Shown piece by piece: positions 47,701-57,067 of a DNA stretch of 64,000 bases. Location of the stretch: NCBI GenBank assembly GCA_944989445.1, contig CALYLW010000346.1, forward strand, positions 1,141,353-1,205,352, read 5' to 3'. Within the stretch, counting starts at the first letter, position 1. The number at the start of each line of letters is the position of its first letter. Made by a program: the position numbers and the translations under genes. Source of the stretch: Ampullaceana balthica (taxonomy: Eukaryota; Mollusca; Gastropoda; Lymnaeidae). The notes beneath the pieces were generated by a model. The model did no database searches and was not told where the DNA came from. It worked only from the letters and a program-made list of their open reading frames with translations.

Positions 47701-49925
47701 TAAATCCCTTATATTAACTTCACCGCCGTCTCTCTCTGTCTGTCTGTCTCTCTCTCTGTCTCTCTCTCATCATCTCATGGGCTCGGCGGGCGGAAAAACA
47801 AAAGTCGAAAATGACCCACTTCCAATGATCCGATCGAACTGAAATTTGGCACACGGACCCGTCTTACCTAACAATGCATCGTATCAAAATTTCAGATCGA
47901 TCGAACGTACCGTAATTAAATTAATGCATTTTTAGTTTATCCTTATATGAGGTATGTAATTTTAATTCACGATTTGTTATTGTTTTTTTGCCACGTGAAA
48001 GTTTGAGCATTGAGGCGACCCAACGAAACGACGGTGCGCTTTTGTTTACATTTTACGTGTCACTCTGAGCTCGGTCAAGCGAATCGGTGACCAGACTTTT
48101 CCCCTCTTCCCCCACCCACCCCTCCCCCCCCCCACTAGGGTTATGATGCAAAGTTGAGTTAAGACAGATTCAGTCTGTAAATGTTTGAATATAATCAATA
48201 CTTTTAGTTATGTCTCATCTATAAGGGATTTATAGTCAAAAACTTTGTTTTTACGGGGTTGTTTAATTAAATCCCTTATATTAACTTCACCGCCGTCTCT
48301 CTCTGTCTGTCTGTCTCTCTCTCTGTCTCTCTCTCATCATCTCATGGGCTCGGCGGGCGGAAAAACAAAAGTCGAAAATGACCCACTTCCAATGATCCGA
48401 TCGAACTGAAATTTGGCACACGGACCCGTCTTACCTAACAATGCATCGTATCAAAATTTCAGATCGATCGAACGTACCGTAATTAAATTAATGCATTTTT
48501 AGTTTATCCTTATATGAGGTATGTAATTTTAATTCACGATTTGTTATTGTTTTTTTGCCACGTGAAAGTTTGAGCATTGAGGCGACCCAACGAAACGACG
48601 GTGCGCTTTTGTTTACATTTTACGTGTCACTCTGAGCTCGGTCAAGCGAATCGGTGACCAGACTTTTCCCCTCTCCCCCTCCCACCCACCCCTCCCCCCT
48701 AGGGTTATGAAGCAAACTTGTGTTAAGACAGATTCAGTCTGTAAATGTTTGAAAATAATCAATACTGTTAGTTATGTCTCATATATAAGGGATTTATAGT
48801 CAAAAACTTTGTTTTTACGGGTTTGTTTTATTAAATCCCTTATATTAACTTCACGGCCGTCTCTCTCTGTCTCTCTCTCATCATCTCATGGGCTCGGCGG
48901 GCGGAAAAACAAAAGTCGAAAATGACCCACTTTCAATGATCCGATCGAACTGAAATTTGGCACACGGACCCGTCTTACCTAACAATGCATCGTATCAAAA
49001 TTTCAGATCGATCGAACGTACCGTAATTAAATTAATGCATTTTAAGTTTATCCTTATATGAGGTATGTAATTTAAATTCACGATTTGTTATTGTTTTTTT
49101 GCCACGTGAAAGTTTGAGCATTGAGGCGACCCAACGAAACGACGGTGCGCTTTTGTTTACATTTTACGTGTCACTCTGAGCTCGGTCAAGCGAATCGGTG
49201 ACCAGACTTTTCCCCTCTCCCCCTCCCACCCACCCCTCCCCCCTAGGGTTATGATGCAAAGTTGAGTTAAGACAGATTCAGTCTGTAAATGTTTGAAAAT
49301 AATCAATACTGTTAGTTATGTCTCATATATAAGGGATTTATAGTCAAAACTTTGTTTTTACGGGTTTGTTTTATTAAATCCCTTATATTAACTTCACCGG
49401 CGTCTCTCTCTGTCTCTCTCTCATCATCTCATGGGCTCGGCGGGCGGAAAAACAAAAGTCGAAAATGACCCACTTCCAATGATCCAATCGAACTGAAATT
49501 TGGCACACGGACCCGTCTTACCTAACAATGCATCGTATCAAAATTTCAGATCGATCGAACGTACCGTAATTAAATTAATGCATTTTTAGTTTATCCTTAT
49601 ATGAGGTATGTAATTTAAATTCACGATTTGTTATTGTTTTTTTGCCACGTGAAAGTTTGAGCATTGAGGCGACCCAACGAAACGACGGTGCGCTTTTGTT
49701 TACATTTTACGTGTCACTCTGAGCTCGGTCAAGCGAATCGGTGACCAGACTTTTCCCCTCTCCCCCTCCCACCCACCCCTCCCCCCCTAGGGTTATGAAG
49801 CAAACTTGTGTTAAGACAGATTCAGTCTGTAAATGTTTGAAAATAATCAATACTGTTAGTTATGTCTCATATATAAGGGATTTATAGTCAAAAACTTTGT
49901 TTTTACGGGTTTGTTTTATTAAACC
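47701..49925 (+). repeat. Four head-to-tail copies of a ~0.55-kb element
   Basis: Units start TAAATCCCTTATATTAACTT at 47701, 48268, 48832 and 49375 (567, 564, 543 and about 550 bp). Each ends with ATATAAGGGATTTATAGTCA, the inverse of its start, then a T-rich linker. Internally each has a CT-rich tract, then CCGATCGAACTGAAATTTGG about 50 bp before TCAAAATTTCAGATCGATCG, which can pair as a long-loop hairpin, then a conserved CACGTGAAAGTTTGAGCATT block. No open frame. A single old copy is at 16043-16545. Tandem head-to-tail arrays of non-autonomous elements are known for Helentron-type rolling-circle elements, but the termini here do not let me assign the class. Confidence 0.85.
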
Positions 49926-50920
49926 ATGTTTTTAATTACAATACTTTTGTTTTTATGAAATTTAAGTTTGTGTACTTATGTGTGTGACTGGGGGTAGTGG
50001 TTGAGTTCGTTTATTCCAGTATCCCGCCTAACTTTATTTGAGTATGGGTTTAAATCGAAATGTTAATAATATTAATATACAGCAGTGCTTCTCAAAGTGG
50101 TGGTCCGCGGACCGGTGCCGGTCCGTAGGCCATCCGCCACAGGTCAGCAGACGTTACCCAGTAAGGAACAGAAAATATAATTATGACTAGTGTATCACCC
50201 GTCAAAAATGACGGAAGTTTTCAAAATAAATACACATCAGATTAAAAATAACGTAATACAAAACTTTCATTTATTTTATTTATTTTTATTTTATTCATTT
50301 ATTTCCCTATTGAACAATTTTATGCGCCCATTCCAAAAGAGTTCTTTTTTGGTGCAGTAATTTGGTGCGCTGCTTTCTAAAATTAGTAGCGTCACGGACA
50401 GACATGACAGACAGACGTGACAGAGATTGCAAATTATGTATATTGATCCTTTATTTGCAACCATTGATACTAACCCTTTAGAATATGTAATTTTTTAGGC
50501 TATTAGCACATAAAATGAAACAAATAAAATAAAGTACATTTCGCTACCAGGTCAGTACAGGTAAAATAGCGCACCGGTTCCTGGAGCAATCTTATCTTCA
50601 TTTAATAATAATAATAATATATTGATAATTTTTATCTTCTCTGTTACAGACGCTCATTCTATACAGAAGATCATTGCGTCATACACTTATCTATGGTTTG
50701 TGTTTAGTCTTGCATTCTTACTAGAGTTTTAAATGTTGAAAAAGTGTTGGTTTTCCTGGTTTTTTCAGGCAACCCCTTCCACGCCCGAATTCCGGACGGG
50801 AAAACCAAGAATTTGTATGTGTTTGTTCTTGGATAAGGAAGGTGTTTTTATCTTTATGTCCAGTGGCGTAGCTAGAACTTTTGCCGCCCGGGACGGTCTC
50901 CAATTTGCCGCCCTTTTTAG

Positions 50921-51244
50921 GGTCCGTCCATAAATGACGTCACGCACCTGGGGGGAGGGGAGGGAGTCACATACGTTTGTGACGATGTGTGACGAGGGGG
51001 GGGGGTGTTTAAGAAATGTGACGTCACGTCAAAACGCGCAACTTTAAATAAATTTCCACTTTTGTTAAATGGCAAAAATTTATTTTGAAAAATGCTCATT
51101 TTCAAACACAAAATACGGCTTTTATTGGGGGTGGGGGGTCAAAGCTTTGTGCCGTCTTATTGAAGAAGGGGTCTAAGTTTTTGTGACGAGGGGGGAAGGG
51201 GGTGAAAAATCAGCCAAAATAGCGTGCTTCATTTATGGACGGCC
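50921..51244. mobile_element. Complete GTCCATAAATGACGTCAC-type MITE
   Basis: Left end GGTCCGTCCATAAATGACGT, right end CTTCATTTATGGACGGCC, with inner TGTGACGTCACGTCAAAACG, AAAGCTTTGTG and GGGGTCTAAGTTTTTGTGAC. 324 bp. Flanks share TTAG, but the exact target duplication is uncertain, so I do not assign a superfamily. It is the clearest copy of the family clustered at 43920-46050. Confidence 0.75.
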
Positions 51245-51592
51245 ACTTAGTCGATTATATTATGGTTTTTTAAAACTAATAAACATTAGCAAATAGTTGA
51301 AATTGAAACGAAGTAAAGGTGGGGAACATGTTTATCATTGCATGCCATATTTATGTAAGCAGTAAGAAAAGAGGCCGCATAAGATTATATACCTAGAAAT
51401 ACAAATTTATAAAAATACAAGATACTTGTTTTAAAGGCCACAAGAAAGTTACTGAGGTCGCAGGTCCCCCCCCCCTCACCATGAGACAAAACATTCCAAA
51501 TTAACACCCAAAAAACATTACCAATTACTATTCTTTTATTTTTTATTTATAAATAAATGATTTTATTTTACCCAAGAAATTGTATGCATTAG

Positions 51593-51754
51593 CAGTGGCG
51601 TAACAACGGCTTGGCATTGGGGCAGTTGCCAAGGGCGCCGGCCTGCGTCAGTTCAAAGGGCGCCTCTAAATCTCTAATATTTTTAATTTTTATTTAAATT
51701 AAAGGCGCCAAAAATAAATTAGCCAAGGGCGTCAAAAATCCAGTTACGCCTCTG
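51593..51754. mobile_element. 162-bp hAT MITE
   Basis: Ends CAGTGGCGTAACAACGG and AGTTACGCCTCTG are inverted. Flanks are TGCATTAG and TACATTAG (7 of 8). Interior GCCAAGGGCGCC appears in both orientations. It is nested in the 50861-53684 hAT. Confidence 0.8.
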
Positions 51755-51895
51755 TACATTAGTATGTAAACATATTTATACATTTACTTTCCTAACTCTC
51801 ATAATAGAAAAATCATGTATTACGCTATCAAAATTAAAATTATTTGTAATATCTTGTTCTATGGACAGTATTGCAAGATTATGTTGTCTTTAATC

Positions 51896-52177
51896 GGGGA
51901 CGCAGTGGTCGAGTGGTAGCGCACTGGACTGTCGTACCGATGGTCACGGGTTCGAATCCGTGTGAAGGCAAGGGTTTGTTCCCGGGGCCTAGGGCGTCCC
52001 TGAGTCACCCCGCTCCGAATGGGTACCTATAGTTAGGCGGCTGGGTAATGCGTGGAACCCACAAAGCCGTGGCCTGTGATTGTTGCATCACTTGCCAACA
52101 GATCATCTGTCATGGTCTGTGGACGCAACTATCTTCTGCATAGAAGGAGCGTCTGTATAGATAAGATAAGATAAGAT
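51896..52177 (+). mobile_element. tRNA-derived SINE, full length
   Basis: Starts GGGGACGCAGTGGTCGAGTG (A-box region); B box GGTTCGAATCC at 51949-51959. The body includes GGGCGTCCCTGAGTCACCCC and AATGCGTGGAACCCACAAAG. The 3' part TCTTCTGCATAGAAGGAGCG is followed by a GATAA tail. 282 bp, transcribed by RNA polymerase III if active. The 3' end matches the LINE 3' ends in this window. It is nested in the 50861-53684 hAT and is one of the most recent insertions in the cluster. Confidence 0.9.
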
Positions 52178-54210
52178 CGCTCATTGTGGAACGAAGATAA
52201 TTTAAATCAACTTCAGTTTGGAGCAGCTCCTTTCACAACTATCGACACTGATAGCAATAGTTTTAAAAAATCACAACAAAATTACAATGTTGGGTACAGA
52301 ATTTTCCAATCTATACTGTTGAATAAATTTTAATAGATCAAGGGTGCCTTTTCCCCCGTTTTTCTAACATAATGCCTCTTCTTGTTGTGTAGGTACAGCC
52401 ATAAAAACCTGGATCTTTTTTCTTTCCATATTGAACTGTCAATGTCAATAAAATAATTTATTTGATGTTCAAATGCTTCATTTAGTAGGTTAAATAGTAT
52501 TATATACGAAGATTTTCTTGCAAGGACATGCAACTCATCAAAGCGTTATTTTATTTTATTTTATAATTCCATCCATGGATAACAAAATTTATCGTTGTAC
52601 TTTTTGTTCTAAAGATAGAACCACGTCTTCTGAATTTTCCCTGCTCATATTTTTTCTCCTTATAATGAGGCATTCAGTTGATATCTCCATTTCTTCACAA
52701 ATTATTTGGCTGATATAACAGCATTTTGTATTAGCACATCTCTTTGTTCCACGCATTGGCTTTGCATTAATTTAAAAAATGACGGGTTCCCATAAATTAG
52801 ATAACATAGAAGAGAAAAAGATTGCATTGAATTGAGTAAAATTCCAGCATCTGATCTCGTTTTCATAGTTACTTCTTCAGATGTCAATTTTTCCAAGACA
52901 CATGACATTTTAAAGTATGTCTTTTTCGAAATTATTATGCCAATTGTGATGTTTATTAACAGAGAAATTTGAATATTTACATATTCTTGTCATAAATCTA
53001 AATAATTTTCCATAAAATAGACGAATTCAAATTATTTACACATTACTATTAATTTAATTGGATAGGCGTAACATGTTTAATGAATAGCTGTATTTTAATG
53101 AAAAACACAAATTATTTGTGCTACTTTAATGCAATAAAAACAAAATAAATTTAATTTTTAATAACTTACCTTACAATAATTTTCTGAAAACTGAAGCAGT
53201 AATATAAATTACTACTTGCAAGTTAAACACAATATTTGAACCACCATGCCTTGTAGGTACTTGTTCGTGCATCATTCTGCGAATGTCGAAATTCCACGTA
53301 AAAACTGTCGTGGCGATATTAATAGCACACATTATTTGGCCCAGCGGTGATGTGTTTTTTGGGTAGCTTTTCTTATAAAAGCATCATCTGTGACTTATAC
53401 CGCTAAGTTTTCCAAACAAATGGATACGTTTTTTTAGCGATTAAATTTTTTTTAATGGTTTTGCGTTAGTTATAATATCCACTATGTAATCAAACAAATG
53501 TGCGATTCCGTTAATTAAGACTCGAAATTACGAATATTTTTGTTTCACCTTTGTTTTCCCCCCTTCAAAAGAAAAAGGGCGGTTGTCGGAAATGTTTGTA
53601 CTTTTCAAATGCCCGCAAATGCCGCCCCTAAATGAGTGCCGCCCGGGGCGGACCGCCCCACCGCCCCCCCTAGATACGCCACTGTTTATGTCTATCTGAG
53701 GGTTGTATTAAGTTATCTTTGTGTTGTGTTTCTAAATTGGAATTATTACTCTTGGCTCTTCTATCCTCTTGTGTTTCAGGGTTTAATGATTTAACTAATG
53801 GTGTTATTCTTGTAAGTTTTGAATATTCTCCAGTAATGAATCTGGCAGCTCTTTTTTGAATTTGTTCTAGTTTATCAATGTTTCTTTGGTGGACGGGTCC
53901 CATACAGAAGATGAATATTCTAATACAGGTCTCACCAAAGTGAGGTAGCATTTTAGTTTGATGTTATTATTACATCTGTAAAAGTCTCTTTTTATAAAGC
54001 CGAATGTTTTGTTTGATTTTTTTTATAACTTCATTGACACGGGGATTCCATAATGATAGTTTCTCATTTATTATTACTCCTAAGTATTTTGCTTCTTTAG
54101 TTTGAATTAGTTCTTTTCCATGAATGAAATAATGCCTGCCGGCCCGCCACATTAAAAAGTTTGAGAAGCACTGATATACAGGACTCGGTTAAATAAATTG
54201 TATTAGTTTA

Positions 54211-54211
54211 A

Positions 54212-54289
<78 letters not shown>

Positions 54290-54308
54290 CAGTAGCAGTA
54301 GTAATAGT
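54211..54308. repeat. (TAG)n microsatellite
   Basis: About 30 consecutive TAG triplets, with CAG and TAA interruptions at the 3' end. Just right of the nested hAT cluster. Confidence 0.95.
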
Positions 54309-55032
54309 GGTAAGCTACATCTAACGCAATCTGATTCGGAGATGTATTTCCTAACTACATCAACTATGTTTACTTAAATCTTATAGCGGTCTATGAAAAT
54401 ACTTGAATAATCAAAGTTCAAACAATGGATAAAGATCTGACTCGGGGGCGTAACTTTAGAAACTTCTACTGAAATTAACTGAACTGAACAAATTATGGAT
54501 GAGACTGCAATCAGGCTTATAAATAAGTAGATAGATCAGATGTCATGCAAACAAGGTATGTATGAGTATGAGCCTGACAAGACGTCACAAAAACAAAGAA
54601 CGTTTGGTCGTTTCGACAAAGAGCCTTCTTTAACAAATAGATAGACAAAAACTAATAAAATTAAATCTTGGCTGCGATAAAATCAAGAGCCCCCCCCCAA
54701 AAAAAAAGCTTAAGGAGGAAGAGATAGTCGTTCAGAGATTATATAGCAAAGGAGAGAGTGGACGTTGCTAATAATTAGCAGGTCAGTGAAAATAATACAT
54801 TCATCCCATGTGGTGCAAGGGTACCATATTCTTATATAAGCCTATTCTCCAGACTGACTATGCAAGAGACCTGATACTACTTTAAACAAACTTAAAAGTG
54901 GCCTTTTAAAGCTTTTGTCACTGTTGTCAGTAGTAGTGACATTAATTAATATACCCAGATGGGCCTCATAAAACACTATTTTAAAGAAATCAAAGCCCAA
55001 TCTGCATTGTGAACATAATAATAACACATGAT
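54309..55032. other. Non-coding stretch
   Basis: No gene, repeat or element end recognised; a cytosine run followed by an adenine run lies at 54690-54708. Confidence 0.45.
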
Positions 55033-55200
55033 GGACTAGGGGGCAAGTGAAGTAGCGTTCACAAGTTTTGTTTAGCCACCACTAACGAGAAAGGGATTGT
55101 GCGGCCAGCACAATGCCCCGGGGGCCTTGTCAGCACCGAGAATGGAACCCGTGACTCTCTTCTACCTCGGTTCGGCGACCGCGGCCCGACGCAGCATTGT
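55033..55200 (-). mobile_element. Second SINE family, partial
   Basis: On the minus strand a tRNA-like head (GAGAGTCACGGGTTCCATTC) is followed by GCATTGTGCTGGCCGCACAA, CCCTTTCTCGTTAGTGGTGG and CGCTACTTCACTTGCCCCC. The same body and end occur in the SINE at 63560-63812. The 3' end differs from the GATAA-tailed SINE. Confidence 0.65.
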
Positions 55201-55974
55201 GAACAGTTGGCAGGGAAAAGTTATACTTGTGCATACTGAAGTGGGCCGCCTACGACAAGTAAGTGTAACTTTGTGAACTTCCTGCACTTTTCGCGTGACA
55301 CGGGTAGCCTGAGTCATGGTCCATGGATATGTCAACAAAAATCGGATCCAAATCTAATTTTGATTAAAACAGAATTAGATCAATTCTGCTACAAAATTAA
55401 GTGAAGTTCAAGCACTGCGCACATCGTGCATTGGGGACAAGGGACAATTGTCAGTTGTCGCAGTTTCATCATTGAACTTAACTTGATTACGATTTACGAT
55501 CATATATTTAGGTAAGTTACAGTTACGACTCCTAGTTACCTCTCACTAAGGCTAAGGCGTCATTTACTTTGTACGAGCTTAAACATTGTTGAAATGCCTT
55601 TCTAAGCTACACTGACAATACTGATATGGCTACGACACGTATGATCGAGGCATATATGTCACACGTAGATCTGCCCGACTACAGCTACTGTAACTTTATA
55701 CATTATTATCCTATACAAATCTAGACAACTGCTCTAAATGGAAGTCTCTAATTGCGCAATTGCGTTTGGTGCATAATTTCTTTTGTTTTACGGATACATT
55801 TCTTAAATTCAGTATGTAGCAGTAGTAGTGAGCCGTGCGCAGTGTGACATAAGAAGTAAGTATTTGAGGTGACTTAATTACGAGGGACTAGATCCAGAAA
55901 TAAACCCGATCAACAAATAACAGCTAAAAATTACCCTTTCCCAAAAATAGCAGCGGGAATGCGTAAACTTCTTA

Positions 55975-56227
55975 TCATATCTATTACAGATGTTCTTATA
56001 TATACAGAAGATTATTGCGCCCTATGTTGGTCGTGGTTTTTGTCTAGTCTTCAATTATTATCAGAGTTTTAAATGTTGATAGTGTTGGCTTTCCTGATTT
56101 GACTGGCGACCTGTTTCAAGTCTGAATTCCGGGCGGGAAGAACGAGAATGTGTATGTGTTTGTTCTTGCGTACGGAATAAGAAAAGTGTTTTTATCCCTA
56201 TGTCCGTGAGTCGGCCTGATCCGACAT
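55975..56227 (-). mobile_element. LINE 3'-end fragment
   Basis: Colinear with 50632-50860: both contain (plus strand) TACAGAAGATTATTGCG, GAGTTTTAAATGTTGA, AATTCCGGGCGGGAA / AATTCCGGACGGGAA and TATGTGTTTGTTCTTG. It is a 5'-truncated, diverged LINE tail, minus orientation. Confidence 0.75.
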
Positions 56228-56261
56228 CGATTTAGTCGGCGAAGCGCACATAGTGACATCG

Positions 56262-56520
56262 GGGTCGTCCATAAATGACGTCACGCGATTTTTTGCCAAT
56301 TTTTACCCCCCCCCTCGTCACGCGTCGTCACTAAAACTTAGACCCCCCCCCCTCTAAAAATACGTCACAAATCTTTGACCCCCCCCTCCGACACAAAAAA
56401 CAAAAAACCAACTTTATTTTCTATTTGAAAATAAGTATGTTTCAAACCACGTTTATTGTCATTAAAGTATTTATTATTTATTTAGTGAAGATCTACATTG
56501 TAATATCGTAACCCGTGTGA
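56262..56520. mobile_element. Half of a GTCCATAAATGACGTCAC-type MITE
   Basis: Begins GGTCGTCCATAAATGACGTC, then CGCGATTTTTTGCCAATTTT and ACTAAAACTTAGACCCCCCC, and fades after TAATATCGTAACCCGTGTGA. No right end was found. Confidence 0.65.
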
Positions 56521-56639
56521 AGCATTTTTTTAAAACGTTTAACCGGCCTTCAGAAAACTAACTGTGTTAACATCCTTAGATTATATTTTATTTTAATGCA
56601 TACAAATTAAACATTGACTATTAATCATCACGGTTAACT

Positions 56640-56908
56640 TATGATTCATGCACCAGGGACCGGTGTACTATATTCCCTCTACTCAGTAGACTACTGACGT
56701 AGTAGCGAAATGTAATTTATTTTATTTGTTGCATTTCATGTGCTTATTGCCGAAAAATTGAAATGTTATAATAGGCTTAGTATTAATGGTTGCAATTTGA
56801 GGATTCTAATTATATTTTTCTGTCCTTTCTTGACAACTGCTGTGGACCGGTGGCGGATGGCTCACGGACCGACACTGGTCCGCGGACCACCACTTAGAGT
56901 AGCACTGA
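56640..56908 (-). mobile_element. Fragment of the CAGTGCTTCTC hAT family
   Basis: Read on the minus strand it starts CAGTGCTACTCTAAGTGGTG and GTCCGCGGACCAGTGTCGG, the same order as 50083-50140, and carries on to ACTAATCCT-like and GGTACTGAC-like blocks seen at 50460-50570. The other end is missing. Confidence 0.7.
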
Positions 56909-57067
56909 TTTAGATTACTCGAAAGACAAGGGATTGCTGTACCGAGAGACGAGAGAACTTCTGAAACAACGCTGTCATGTTTTTCCTTTCAGGTGAACAA
57001 TTATTCATAACTTAAATAACTGTTTGTTTACAATCGGAAAGTGTCAAATTTGAACGGACTGCCAAGC

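Larger units (their letters stand above)
50861..53684 (-). mobile_element. hAT transposon inserted in the LINE
   Basis: Ends CAGTGGCGTAGCTAG and CTAGATACGCCACTG (14 of 15 paired). A perfect 8-bp duplication TTTATGTC lies at 50853-50860 and 53685-53692. Minus-strand pieces (52330-52533, 52702-52908) resemble hAT transposase, e.g. TRSDAGILLNSMQSFSLLCY, with stops. It carries three further insertions: a MITE at 50921-51244, a hAT MITE at 51593-51754 and a SINE at 51896-52177. Confidence 0.92.
50632..54133 (-). mobile_element. LINE copy (reverse transcriptase C-terminal half), interrupted
   Basis: The minus strand from 54133 to 53693 encodes the C-terminal part of a non-LTR reverse transcriptase (FIHGKELIQTKEAKYLGVII, later NIDKLEQIQKRAARFITGEY) typical of jockey/RTE-like LINEs. 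It continues after the hAT at 50861-53684 as HKDKNTFLIQEQTHTNSWFS with a stop near 50721. The 3' end is the GAGCGTCTGTAACAGAGAAG tail. Frames are broken, so it is a dead, 5'-truncated copy. The 5' break is placed at the edge of the outer hAT sequence and is approximate. Confidence 0.78.
50083..54173. mobile_element. Outer hAT element of a nested cluster
   Basis: Ends CAGTGCTTCTCAAAGTGG and GTTTGAGAAGCACTG are inverted over 14 bp. A perfect 8-bp target duplication ATATACAG lies at 50075-50082 and 54174-54181. Its own sequence is only 50083-50631 and about 54134-54173; the rest is later insertions. The left part contains TGGTCCGCGGACCGGTG, and a second decayed copy in inverse orientation is at 56640-56908. 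No transposase of its own remains. Confidence 0.92.

Noticed and set aside
52330..52908. Two minus-strand frames as host genes
   Set aside because: They lie inside a hAT with clear ends and resemble transposase pieces.
57041..57067. Upstream in-frame start for the P450 at 57041
   Set aside because: It is a GTG, and the ATG at 57068 directly precedes the hydrophobic anchor as in other microsomal P450s.
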